Translations under genes and position numbers: made by a program
Shown: positions 1 through 7,721 of the stretch, in pieces
Numbering within the stretch: position 1 is the first letter of the stretch
How the letters are laid out: every line of letters starts with the position of its first letter
The notes under the pieces: model-generated
The model's database searches: none
Told to the model about the DNA's origin: nothing
The model's input: the letters and a program-made list of their open reading frames with translations, nothing else
Source: Lederbergia sp. NSJ-179
Lineage (GTDB): Bacteria; Bacillota; Bacilli; Bacillales; Bacillaceae_C
Direction: 5' to 3'
DNA: 64,000 nucleotides
NCBI RefSeq assembly: GCF_022867885.1
Contig: NZ_JALIFP010000015.1
Location: forward strand, 1 to 64,000

Positions 1-444
1 CAAATTACCTGACTATTTGCGAAATCCACTACTTCATGCTGGGACAGCATGATAATAGAATTGTACCTATCCCTTTCATACCAAGCGTTAAGGCTTATTT
101 AGCATGTCCGAAACTTGAGTACATAAAAAGAAACTTTCATTTTATGAAGAATAACAAAAAAAGAATATCCATGTTGAAAAAACAAACTGTATTAATCCAA
201 TCCACAAAAAAATTAAAACAACTTTTCACTTGTTCAGTTTACATGATAAGGTAGAACGCGTCAATAAATCTGCACTGAACAGGAAGTCCAGATAATCATT
301 TTTGTGAACTGTATTACAAATGGCAGCCTCCCTGTTATATAAATAGTTTTCTTTTGAATCTGTTATAGATTACCTTTTATGTGAGCAGATATGAAATAAG
401 CAAAACTTTCAAGCAGAAAACAGGAACTCAACCGTTGTTTCCCT
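1..444. other. intergenic region, no gene recognised
   Basis: I see no convincing gene here. The one open frame on the plus strand (36-254) has no ribosome binding site and no recognisable composition. Two structures are visible: a perfect 7-bp hairpin with a 3-nt loop (CATGCTG-gga-CAGCATG, about 34-50) without a T-run, and an 8-bp inverted repeat TGTTCAGT (about 231-238) / ACTGAACA (about 275-282). In B. subtilis the neighbour on this side of ykyA is the pyruvate dehydrogenase operon, so this may be its control region; that is inference only. Confidence 0.4.
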
Positions 445-1101
445 TTATTCTTTGTTGTCAGAGGTAATTTTAAATCCAGCCTTTTTATAGAATTCCAACT
501 TTTTCTTATTAAATTCTTCTGTTTTTTCGTTAAAAGTGCCATTCGCTTCTTTTACTTCTTCATATGCTTTGTTAGAGGCCTCAACTTGCTCCTGAAGTGA
601 ATCCATTGAAAGTTCTTCATCTTTCACCAGTTCATAGATCTTTCTATCTTCAGAAAGCCCCTTAAGATAAGCAGAATGAAGGGCATCATAAGCATTAAAT
701 CGATCATTCATTATGTCTTCCAACTGTTGTGCTTCTTTTTTTAACTTTTCATCATTAATTTTGTCCAATTCTGCCTTTGCCTTTTGAAATTCTTCCTTGG
801 ATTTTTCAAGAGCTTCCTTTTCTTTTTTCATAAGCTTTTCTCGTTCGTCTAAATTCGTCAAAGCCTTGTCGGCTAATTTTTGAATTTGTTCAAACTCTTT
901 CATTCCAAGTTCCATGATTTGATCAAACAAAGCCTTTTCGTTCGATTCTAATTTGTTCATTGGTTCTTGCTGTTTTTCAAAATCGGCCTCTTTTGAAGCA
1001 GCATCCTCCATAATTTGATAAGCGCTTTCTTCAGGAGATGAGCATGCAACAATCGTAGCTACAAATAGACCAATGACTAGAAAAGAAATCAGTTTTTTCA
1101 T
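445..1101 (-). CDS. ykyA: YkyA-like cell-wall-binding lipoprotein
   Basis: A 218-residue predicted lipoprotein. It starts with a short basic n-region and hydrophobic core (MKKLISFLVIGLFVATIVAC) ending in a lipobox with Cys20, so it should be lipidated and held on the outer face of the membrane. The rest is almost entirely charged Glu/Lys-rich helix, typical of a long coiled coil, as in the YkyA/DUF4230-unrelated 'putative cell-wall binding lipoprotein' family. The position next to def matches B. subtilis ykyA. The function in the family is poorly known. The assignment rests on synteny, length (B. subtilis protein about 220 residues) and the lipobox-coiled-coil layout. Confidence 0.85.
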   Translation of the reverse strand: MKKLISFLVIGLFVATIVACSSPEESAYQIMEDAASKEADFEKQQEPMNKLESNEKALFDQIMELGMKEFEQIQKLADKALTNLDEREKLMKKEKEALEKSKEEFQKAKAELDKINDEKLKKEAQQLEDIMNDRFNAYDALHSAYLKGLSEDRKIYELVKDEELSMDSLQEQVEASNKAYEEVKEANGTFNEKTEEFNKKKLEFYKKAGFKITSDNKE

Positions 1102-1206
1102 CTAAACCCTCCTAACATCTTCCATTAAAAACTATACCCTTTCAGCTATAATTTGACAACATTCTTGAGAATAAATAAGATAATTTTATAAGGAAAAGTA
1201 TAAAAT

Positions 1207-1346
1207 TTGGCTAATGTTTGGATCTAGCTCCAGGCGCCATCGGCTCGAGGTCAAATAACCTGAGACAAAGAAAGGCAAAAAAACGCCTTTCTTTGTCTCA
1301 GAACATTTGCTTGTCGACGATTACGGGCGCCTTGCGCTTTTCTTAT
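1207..1346. repeat. dispersed hairpin repeat, copy A
   Basis: Copy of a family found at least six times in this window. The outer arm reads gatctagctccaggcgcc and the far arm gggcgccttgcgcttttctta. The centre is a near-perfect 17-bp hairpin, CTGAGACAAAGAAAGGC / GCCTTTCTTTGTCTCAG, flanked by caaataac and acatttgctt, which also pair. It lies between ykyA and def, just upstream of the def start. Confidence 0.85.
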
Positions 1347-1393
1347 AACCTTAATTTTATTCAAAGGCAACCAGAATGGGGGAAAATGGTTCT

Positions 1394-1948
1394 ATGATTC
1401 GAATGAAAGATATTGTGAGAGAAGGCCATCCGGTTTTGCGAGAAATCGCACAAGAAGTAGAAATGCCTCCTTCGCAAGAAGATATCGATACATTAAAAAA
1501 AATGCAACAATTTTTGGCCAATAGTCAGGATCCTGAAATTAGTGAAAAATATCAGTTGCGTGCGGGAGTAGGTCTTGCCGCTCCACAAATTAATATATCA
1601 AAACGAATGATCGCTGTTCGACTTGAAGAAGAAGATGGGAAGGAATTCTACTATTCCCTAATAAATCCAAAAATCGTCAGCCATTCTGTCGAAAAGTCAT
1701 ATTTGACTTCTGGAGAGGGCTGTTTGTCTGTTGATCGGGATGTTCCCGGTGTTGTTCTTCGCCATGCGCGTATCACTCTTAAAGGTTTTGATATTGAACG
1801 CGGAAAAGAAGTAAAACTAAGATTAAAAGGGATGCCAGCCATTGTCTTTCAACATGAAATAGATCATTTAAATGGGATTATGTTTTATGATCGTATTGAT
1901 AAAGAAAATCCTTTACTAGCGCCAGAAGATGCGATCCCAATTGGATAA
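1394..1948 (+). CDS. def: peptide deformylase
   Basis: Removes the N-formyl group from nascent proteins in the cytoplasm using a bound metal ion. All three family motifs are present: GVGLAAPQ (58-65), EGCLS with metal ligand Cys110, and HEIDH with His154, Glu155 and His158. With the start chosen here the protein has 184 residues, the usual length of the longer Bacillus deformylase (DefB/YkrB). I chose ATG 1394 ([13 protein letters not shown]) over the ATG at 1376 because it matches the family N-terminus and a GGGGG ribosome binding site lies 11 nt upstream; the 1376 ATG would sit on that site. The dispersed repeat just upstream may affect its promoter. Confidence 0.95.
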   Translation: MIRMKDIVREGHPVLREIAQEVEMPPSQEDIDTLKKMQQFLANSQDPEISEKYQLRAGVGLAAPQINISKRMIAVRLEEEDGKEFYYSLINPKIVSHSVEKSYLTSGEGCLSVDRDVPGVVLRHARITLKGFDIERGKEVKLRLKGMPAIVFQHEIDHLNGIMFYDRIDKENPLLAPEDAIPIG

Positions 1949-1951
1949 TAG

Positions 1952-2003
1952 GAACCTTTCATCAAAGTGCAAATATATTTCTTTGGTGAAAGGTTCATTT
2001 TTA
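1952..2003. terminator. bidirectional terminator between def and ykrA
   Basis: Stem GAACCTTTCATCAAAG (1952-1967) pairs with CTTTGGTGAAAGGTTC (1981-1996), followed by a T-rich tract on the plus strand. It lies between the convergent ends of def and the HAD phosphatase gene. Confidence 0.85.
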
Positions 2004-2010
2004 TATGTTT

Positions 2011-2778
2011 TTAAAGCAAACCTACTTTTTTTAATCCGTTGGCTACTCCATCATCCTCCACATTGGTTGTGACAATATCCGCAATTTTTTTCACTGGATC
2101 TAACGCATTTCCCATAGCGATTCCGGTACCAACCGTTTGCAACATTTCGATATCATTTAAGGCATCGCCAAAAGCAAATACATCCTTCATCTTAAAACCT
2201 AGTTTTTCCATAAGTTTTTTAATCCCCTCCGCTTTAGATCCACCTTTTGGAACAACATCTATAGAATTTTCATGCCATCTAATAAAACGAAATTCATTAA
2301 ACTCATGGGTATAATCCTCTTCCCCCTCACTTGCAAAAAGTAAGGCTTGGTAAATTTCCGTTTTCCAGTAAAAATCAGATTGAAAATCGGGATGCTCCAA
2401 ATGTAAAGTTCCCAAGCTATCTGCAATTCGTTTATCATAATCGACATTTGCTTTTAGGATGGATTCATTCATGTAAACAATTGGGTGACCATGCTTTCCG
2501 GCTTCCTCCTCCAATCCACTTAAATGCTTAGGATGTAAAGGATTTTTATAGATAACCTTTCCTTTAAATACAACATATTGCCCATTGAAACTAACATATG
2601 AATCCATATTTAATTCTTTTAATAACGGCTCCACCATAAAAGGTGCTCTTCCTGTTGCCAAAGCTGTGTAAATTCCATCTTTTTGTAAGTTGGTGATCGC
2701 CTCTTTCGCAGATATAGATAGGTTTTTTTGATCATCCAGTAAAGTCCCATCTATATCGAAGAAAACAATTTTGCTCAT
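2011..2778 (-). CDS. ykrA: Cof-type HAD phosphatase (YkrA-like)
   Basis: A 255-residue cytoplasmic hydrolase of the Cof/type IIB haloacid dehalogenase superfamily, acting on small phosphorylated metabolites; the substrate cannot be read from the sequence. Motif I is FFDIDGTLL (nucleophile Asp and acid/base Asp), motif II is ALATGR, the motif III Lys is in the GGSKAEG region, and motif IV is FGDALNDIEML. I chose ATG 2778 (MSKIVFFDIDG) because GGAGG sits 8 nt upstream. A longer frame up to 2838 would add a non-conserved N-terminus. Gene order (def, ykrA, rpoY-rnjA) equals that of B. subtilis. Confidence 0.9.
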   Translation of the reverse strand: MSKIVFFDIDGTLLDDQKNLSISAKEAITNLQKDGIYTALATGRAPFMVEPLLKELNMDSYVSFNGQYVVFKGKVIYKNPLHPKHLSGLEEEAGKHGHPIVYMNESILKANVDYDKRIADSLGTLHLEHPDFQSDFYWKTEIYQALLFASEGEEDYTHEFNEFRFIRWHENSIDVVPKGGSKAEGIKKLMEKLGFKMKDVFAFGDALNDIEMLQTVGTGIAMGNALDPVKKIADIVTTNVEDDGVANGLKKVGLL

Positions 2779-2940
2779 TTTTTTATTCCTCCAGTTATTT
2801 CCACCTGATGAATGATGATAGACTCTCTTTAAAAGCATATAATAAACTTAGATAAAATGCACAAAAAGGACCTCTTAATCGATAAGTTACTTTTACTTTC
2901 GCCTATTATCGGTTAAAATAGAATTAGGGAGTGATCCACA

Positions 2941-3012
2941 ATGTTGAAGAAGCTCAAGAAAAAGCTTTTAAAACAGTGGAAGGATTTGCTAAGAAAGAAA
3001 ACGATAGCTTGA
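2941..3012 (+). CDS. putative 23-residue cationic amphipathic peptide
   Basis: A 24-codon frame starts MLKKLKKKLLKQWKDLLRKK and ends TIA. Ten of its 23 residues are Lys or Arg, and hydrophobic Leu/Trp recur with 3-4 spacing, giving an amphipathic helix. It has its own expression signals: GGGAGTG about 7 nt upstream, a TAAAAT -10-like box near 2914, and a strong terminator (3033-3068) right after it. I do not recognise the family. It could be a membrane-active peptide, a leader, or a chance frame inside a small RNA. Confidence 0.5.
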   Translation: MLKKLKKKLLKQWKDLLRKKTIA

Positions 3013-3032
3013 CCTGATTATTATTTTTCAAT

Positions 3033-3068
3033 CAAGCCCCTCTGTTATTCGGAGGGCTTATTCTTTAT
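3033..3068 (+). terminator. terminator after the small basic peptide
   Basis: Stem AAGCCCCTC (3034-3042) / GAGGGCTT (3052-3059) followed by a T-rich stretch. It ends the short transcript of the 23-codon frame, so rpoY-rnjA must use a promoter downstream of it. Confidence 0.8.
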
Positions 3069-3138
3069 TAGAACCCAATAGAGCCTTCAACAATATTGCT
3101 ATTTATAAAAAGACAATCAGTAAAAAAGGAGAGGTATT

Positions 3139-3357
3139 ATGATTTTTAAAGTTTATTATCAAGCAGAGCAGAAGGAAATGCCCGTACGCGAAAACACGCA
3201 GACCCTATATATAGAGGCTGCAAATGAGCGTGAGGTGAGACGTCTGCTAAAAGAACGTCCAATTAATATTGAACTTGTACAAGTTTTAGAGGGGGCGCAT
3301 TTAGAGTATGAAAAAAACAGCCCGCAATTTAAATTACAGGAGAATCATTCATCATGA
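3139..3357 (+). CDS. rpoY: RNA polymerase epsilon subunit
   Basis: A 72-residue protein of the RpoY/YkzG (former DUF1447) family, a small accessory subunit bound to RNA polymerase in Firmicutes. It starts MIFKVYYQ, with AGGAGAG upstream, and keeps the conserved core ending in [13 protein letters not shown]. Its last codons overlap the rnjA start by four bases (ATGA), so the two genes are translationally coupled, as in B. subtilis and relatives. Length and neighbour are diagnostic. Confidence 0.95.
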   Translation: MIFKVYYQAEQKEMPVRENTQTLYIEAANEREVRRLLKERPINIELVQVLEGAHLEYEKNSPQFKLQENHSS

Positions 3358-5021
3358 AATTTGTAAAAAATGATCAAACAGCAGTATTTGCTCTTGGAGG
3401 ATTAGGTGAAATCGGAAAAAACACTTATGGAGTTCAATTTCAAGATGAAATTATTATCATCGATGCAGGAATTAAATTTCCGGAAGATGAGCTACTTGGA
3501 ATTGATTATGTTATTCCAGATTATACTTATTTAGTAAAAAATAGCGATAAAATTAAGGGACTCTTTATCACACATGGACATGAAGATCATATCGGTGGAA
3601 TTCCTTACCTGCTTCGCCAGGTAAATGTTCCTATTTATGCAGGGAAACTTGCGATGGGACTTATTCGCAACAAACTCGAAGAACATGGGTTATTAAGGCA
3701 AACGCAAATGTTCGAAATTCATGAGGAAGATATCATTAAATTCAAGAAAACCTCTGTTACTTTTTTTAGAACGACACACAGTATTCCTGACTCATACGGC
3801 ATTGTAGTGAAAACTCCACCTGGGAATATTGTGCATACAGGGGATTTCAAATTTGATTTTACACCCGTTGGAGAGCCTGCAAATTTAACGAAGATGGCTC
3901 AAATCGGAAAAGAAGGTGTACTTTGTCTTTTATCTGACAGTACAAACGCGGAAGTTCCTCATTTTACAATGTCAGAAAGGCAAGTGGGGGATAGCATTGA
4001 TGATATCTTTCGCAAGGTCGATGGCAGAGTGATCTTTGCTACTTTTGCTTCTAATATTCATAGGCTGCAACAAGTTACCGATGCGGCAGTCGCAAACGGC
4101 CGAAAAATTGCCGTATTTGGACGGAGTATGGATGCAGCAATTGAAATAGGCCAAGAGTTAGGCTATGTACAGGCACCAAAGGAAACATTTATTAGCCCAC
4201 AACAATTAAATCGTCTTCCTGCCAATAAAGTGACTATTCTTTGTACAGGAAGTCAAGGTGAACCAATGGCAGCTTTATCAAGAATTGCGAATGGTACGCA
4301 TCGTCAAATACAAATACAGCCTGGTGATACGGTCGTCTTTTCATCTTCACCTATTCCTGGAAATACAATTAGTGTTAATAGAACGATTAATCTATTATAT
4401 AGAGCTGGGGCTGATGTCATAGCTGGATCATTGAATAATATCCATACCTCCGGACATGGCGGACAGCAGGAACAAAAACTCATGCTTCGTCTTATGAAAC
4501 CAAAGTTTTTCATGCCTATTCACGGTGAGTTTCGGATGCAAAGAATGCATGCAAAATCAGCCGTTGAATGTGGTGTGTTAGAGGAAAATTGTTTTGTGAT
4601 GGATAACGGTGAGGTGCTTGCTCTTAGCAGTGATGCAGCAGAGGTAGCAGGAAAAATCCCTTCCGGTTCCGTCTATATTGATGGTAGCGGAATTGGTGAT
4701 ATTGGGAATATTGTGTTACGAGATCGGAAGATTCTATCTGAAGAAGGATTAGTGATTGTGGTGGTTTCCATTAATATGGAAAATCATCAGATTATGGCGG
4801 GACCGGATATTATTTCAAGAGGATTTGTCTACATGAGAGAATCCGGGGATCTTATTAATGAAGCTCAAAAAAATATTACAATGCATTTAAATAAAGTGAT
4901 GGATCGGAAGACAACTCAATGGGCCGAAATAAAAAATGAGATTATCGATACACTGACACCTTTTTTATACGAAAAAACTAAAAGACGTCCAATGATATTA
5001 CCCATTATCATGGAAGTCTAA
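3354..5021 (+). CDS. rnjA: ribonuclease J1
   Basis: A 555-residue metallo-beta-lactamase/beta-CASP ribonuclease with 5'-exo- and endonuclease activity, central to mRNA decay and rRNA maturation in Bacillus. The zinc-binding signature HGHEDH is at residues 74-79 (His74, His76, Asp78, His79). Further metal and beta-CASP motifs follow ([13 protein letters not shown] near residue 365; PIHGEFRM near 390), then the C-terminal dimerisation domain. Full family length (B. subtilis 555). Coupled to rpoY by an ATGA overlap and ended by a strong terminator. Confidence 0.98.
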   Translation: MKFVKNDQTAVFALGGLGEIGKNTYGVQFQDEIIIIDAGIKFPEDELLGIDYVIPDYTYLVKNSDKIKGLFITHGHEDHIGGIPYLLRQVNVPIYAGKLAMGLIRNKLEEHGLLRQTQMFEIHEEDIIKFKKTSVTFFRTTHSIPDSYGIVVKTPPGNIVHTGDFKFDFTPVGEPANLTKMAQIGKEGVLCLLSDSTNAEVPHFTMSERQVGDSIDDIFRKVDGRVIFATFASNIHRLQQVTDAAVANGRKIAVFGRSMDAAIEIGQELGYVQAPKETFISPQQLNRLPANKVTILCTGSQGEPMAALSRIANGTHRQIQIQPGDTVVFSSSPIPGNTISVNRTINLLYRAGADVIAGSLNNIHTSGHGGQQEQKLMLRLMKPKFFMPIHGEFRMQRMHAKSAVECGVLEENCFVMDNGEVLALSSDAAEVAGKIPSGSVYIDGSGIGDIGNIVLRDRKILSEEGLVIVVVSINMENHQIMAGPDIISRGFVYMRESGDLINEAQKNITMHLNKVMDRKTTQWAEIKNEIIDTLTPFLYEKTKRRPMILPIIMEV

Positions 5022-5033
5022 TCCTATCACGCA

Positions 5034-5063
5034 AAAAGCGGAGGGCTGCCCCTCCGCTTTTCT
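5034..5063 (+). terminator. rpoY-rnjA terminator
   Basis: AAAAGCGGAGGG (5034-5045) pairs with CCCTCCGCTTTT (5050-5061) around a 4-nt loop, starting 13 nt after the rnjA stop codon. Confidence 0.9.
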
Positions 5064-5086
5064 TACAGGATAGGAAAGTATAATGT

Positions 5087-5215
5087 TGGATCTAGCTCCA
5101 GCACCTAGCCCCTCGAGGTCAAATAACCTGAGACAAGAAAAGTCAAAACCGGACTTTTCTTGTCTCAGAACATTTGCTTGTCGGGGCTGACCAAGGCGCT
5201 TGCGCTTTTCTTATC
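5087..5215. repeat. dispersed hairpin repeat, copy B
   Basis: Same family as 1207-1346. Outer arms are agcacctagcccctcgagg and gtcggggctgaccaaggcgc; the inner stem is CTGAGACAAGAAAAGTC / GACTTTTCTTGTCTCAG. The end of the repeat abuts and overlaps the stop codon of ktrC (5211-5213), so it sits directly at the 3' end of that gene. Confidence 0.85.
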
Positions 5216-5870
5216 CTAACACCTTTTTTTCAAAGCGATTAATATCTGTATCTGCCCCAATGACAATCAAAATGTCATTTTTCTGCAAAGGGGCTTCAGC
5301 AGGAGGTGTAACAATAATTTCTCTCCCTCTTTTTATCGCAACGATATTGATTCCATATTTTGCGCGAACATCTAAATCGATCAATGAATGCCCTGCGAGC
5401 AACTCATTCACTTTTATTTCCACAATACTATATTCTTCGGAGAGCTCTAGGTAATCGAGAATATTTTTAGAAACGATATAGTGTGCAATCCTTCTTCCCA
5501 TGTCACGTTCCGGATGCACCACATGGTCAGCACCAATTTTTCGAAGCACTTTTTCATGATGATCATTCTGCGCTTTGACTGTAATGTAATGTACGCCTAG
5601 CTCTTTTAAAATAAGGGTCGTTAAAATACTGGATTGAATATCATCACCAATTGCCACGATGACATGGTCAAAGTTTCTTATCCCTAAACTTTTTAAAGCA
5701 GCCTCATCTGTCGTATCAGCAATCGCTGCATGAGTGGCAATGGAGGCATATTCGTTTACTCGTTCCTCATCCCTATCAATTGCCAACACTTCCATTCCCT
5801 GCTCTAATAATTCCGTACAAATACTTCCACCAAAACGCCCGAGACCAATAACAGCAAATTGTTTTTTCAC
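5211..5870 (-). CDS. ktrC: KtrC, cytoplasmic gating subunit of a K+ channel/transporter
   Basis: A 219-residue TrkA-N/TrkA-C protein that forms the octameric ring gating a Ktr potassium transporter at the membrane. The N-terminal Rossmann fold has the nucleotide-binding motif GLGRFGGS (residues 9-16) and an acidic ribose-binding end (AIDRD). The C-terminal RCK_C half (about 135-219) is the c-di-AMP-binding part in B. subtilis KtrC. Its membrane partner KtrD is encoded separately in this window (40085-41440), as in B. subtilis. AUG start with a GGGGGAATG-type ribosome binding site. Confidence 0.93.
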   Translation of the reverse strand: MKKQFAVIGLGRFGGSICTELLEQGMEVLAIDRDEERVNEYASIATHAAIADTTDEAALKSLGIRNFDHVIVAIGDDIQSSILTTLILKELGVHYITVKAQNDHHEKVLRKIGADHVVHPERDMGRRIAHYIVSKNILDYLELSEEYSIVEIKVNELLAGHSLIDLDVRAKYGINIVAIKRGREIIVTPPAEAPLQKNDILIVIGADTDINRFEKKVLG

Positions 5871-5887
5871 AAATCATTCCCCCATTA

Positions 5888-6025
5888 GAAAAGCGCAAGG
5901 CGCCCGCTTATCGGCGACAAGCAAATGTTCCTGAACCTAGGAAGGGCGATCTATCCCTTCATAGGTTCAGGGTTATTTGACCTCGAGCCGATGGCGCCTG
6001 GAGCTAGATCCAGCATTAGCCTATA
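5888..6025. repeat. dispersed hairpin repeat, copy C (opposite orientation)
   Basis: Reads gaaaagcgcaaggcgccc ... ggcgcctggagctagatcc, the reverse orientation of copies A and B. The inner stem differs in sequence but still pairs: CCTGAACCTAGGAAGGG with CCCTTCATAGGTTCAGG. Lies upstream of ktrC. Confidence 0.85.
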
Positions 6026-6040
6026 TTTATACTTACCTTA

Positions 6041-6126
6041 TTAGAAAAGCGCAAGGCGCCTTGGTATAGAAAGAATGGCTAGGGTCGCCACACCCATATG
6101 TCTTCGCCATTCTGCTCTACATTTAT
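6041..6126. repeat. dispersed hairpin repeat, shorter variant D
   Basis: Begins with the same ttagaaaagcgcaaggcgcc end as copy C but has a different centre, a hairpin AGAATGGC ... GCCATTCT (about 6070-6113). It lies between copy C and the cvfB stop and could act as the cvfB transcript end. Confidence 0.6.
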
Positions 6127-6149
6127 GCGTTCATTTTACATATTCTCCA

Positions 6150-6998
6150 TCATTTTTTTGCATGCGTCCAACCATCTTCTTGGTAGACCTTTCCTTCTTT
6201 TAATAATTTTCCTAATGCACGTTTAAATGACCCCTTACTCATATTAAAACGCTTCTTTATATCCTCAGGCTGGCTTTTATCTGAATAGGGCATTGTTCCG
6301 CCCCGCCCCATTAAATAATCATAAATGAGAAGTGCGTCCTGATCAAGCCTCTCATGTATTCTTGGCAGTAAAGAAAGGTTGATTGTGCCATCTTCCTTTA
6401 CAGCGATGACGCGGCCCGTTATCTTTTCTCCTAAATGTGGCTCTTCCGTTCGCTCTGATTCATGAATAAATCCTATTATACCTTCATCTGTCACGATCGA
6501 GGACCCGACAAGCAGTACGCGGAACACAGTCCCATCGACAGATCGATTTAAATAACTTTTATCCGCTGGTTTTGCTTGTTTTCGCATCACTTCATCTGTT
6601 GCAGGCAGCCCAAATAGGCGATTTTTATTATTTCTAACCAATGTACAGAATAACTTGTCCCCTTCTTTAGGCCAAAGTTCCATGGAATCTGGTAGATCAT
6701 CTAATGATACAAGAATATCCTTTTTGAGCCCTATATCAATAAAAACACCAAGGCCTTTTTTAACGCCGACCACCTCAACCCAGTCATATTTTCCTACTTG
6801 GACAGAAGGAATTGTCTGAGAGGCAGACAATCTCCCTTGATGATCTTGATATAAAAATACTTCTATTTTTTGGTTAAGCTCAATGGATTTGTTCGCTTCT
6901 AGATGGTGTAAAAGCACATCATTTTCCCCATCCGATAAAAAATAACCAAAAGGGGCCTCTCGTACTACTTCTAATATGGCTGTTGTCCCAGCTTCCAT
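6150..6998 (-). CDS. cvfB: CvfB-like S1-domain RNA-binding protein
   Basis: A 282-residue protein of the CvfB/YitL family: three S1-type OB folds followed by a C-terminal winged helix. Homologues bind RNA and influence virulence-gene expression in Staphylococcus aureus; the role in Bacillus is unclear. S1 signatures are visible in the middle (GVFIDIGLKKDILVSLDDLP) and third repeat (VTDEGIIGFIHESE, GRVIAVKEDGTINLSL). The C-terminus (KRFNMSKGSFKRALGKLLKE) is the winged-helix part. I chose ATG 6998 (MEAGTTAILEV) because GGAGG lies 8 nt upstream; a frame up to 7049 has no such signal. Confidence 0.88.
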   Translation of the reverse strand: MEAGTTAILEVVREAPFGYFLSDGENDVLLHHLEANKSIELNQKIEVFLYQDHQGRLSASQTIPSVQVGKYDWVEVVGVKKGLGVFIDIGLKKDILVSLDDLPDSMELWPKEGDKLFCTLVRNNKNRLFGLPATDEVMRKQAKPADKSYLNRSVDGTVFRVLLVGSSIVTDEGIIGFIHESERTEEPHLGEKITGRVIAVKEDGTINLSLLPRIHERLDQDALLIYDYLMGRGGTMPYSDKSQPEDIKKRFNMSKGSFKRALGKLLKEGKVYQEDGWTHAKK

Positions 6999-7094
6999 AT
7001 TTGATCCTCCACTCTTAAATTCATTCACTCTCACGAAGGAGTAGAACAAATTATATCATGCCTTAAATAGAAACAAAACTTGTTAGGAAAAATA

Positions 7095-7644
7095 TCAAGC
7101 TTTCTGTGCTTGTTTTTGTCTCCCTCTATCTTTCATATGTAATACAAAAAAGAGAATCGCCCCAACCAATGCTGAGATGGAGCCCATTTTATAAATAAAG
7201 CCTCCCCCAAACTGTACCCAATACAAATGAAGCCATTGCAAAACCTATCGACCCCCACACCCGTATCGAACTATAACTGACACCATTCTCTTTTGCAAAA
7301 ATAGTCGATAGGCTATCAAGCAAAGGTTGAATCGGAGACATAAAGAAGTGAAAAATCATCATCATAATGACCAACAAGACAATCGTTGGACTGAAAAAAA
7401 CAGCAAGTCCCGTTATAAAAGCAGCTACAAGAAGAAATAAAATGACACTTTTTACGGATTGTCGTTTGTCTGAAATAATTCCCCAGAGGGGTTGAGAAAA
7501 AATGGCCACAATCGGTCCAACGGAAAGAACAATCCCAATTTGCCCAGGACTTAAACCTTTGAATCGAAATAATAATGGTAAAAAGGCGTTGATAAGCGAA
7601 ATGACCCAATAATAGAAAAAGTTAAATAACGAGATTCGTATCAT
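7095..7644 (-). pseudogene. MFS transporter with an internal out-of-frame deletion
   Basis: The first 148 or so residues are a good N-terminal half of a major facilitator of the MFS_1-like/PPP family, with five to six membrane segments and the loop motif PLWGIISDKRQS. The frame then ends at VWGRLYL. Directly after the junction, in another frame, the sequence codes for a final membrane helix and basic tail (GGGFIYKMGSISALVG... ending KQKQAQKA and a stop at 7095). So the middle of the gene (roughly half the protein) has been deleted, leaving both ends fused out of phase at about 7200-7215. The product cannot be a working transporter. Confidence 0.85.
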
Positions 7645-7672
7645 TATGTTTTCTCCTTTAAATAAAAGGCGT

Positions 7673-7712
7673 AAAAAGGAGGTAGACCGTAAGTCCGGTC
7701 AACCTCCTTTTT
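7673..7712. terminator. terminator downstream of the ABC exporter genes
   Basis: AAAAAGGAGGT (7673-7683) pairs with ACCTCCTTTTT (7702-7712), with an inner ACCG/CGGT extension. It lies just past the stop codon of the exporter gene at 7722. Confidence 0.88.
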
Positions 7713-7721
7713 CTTTTAAAG

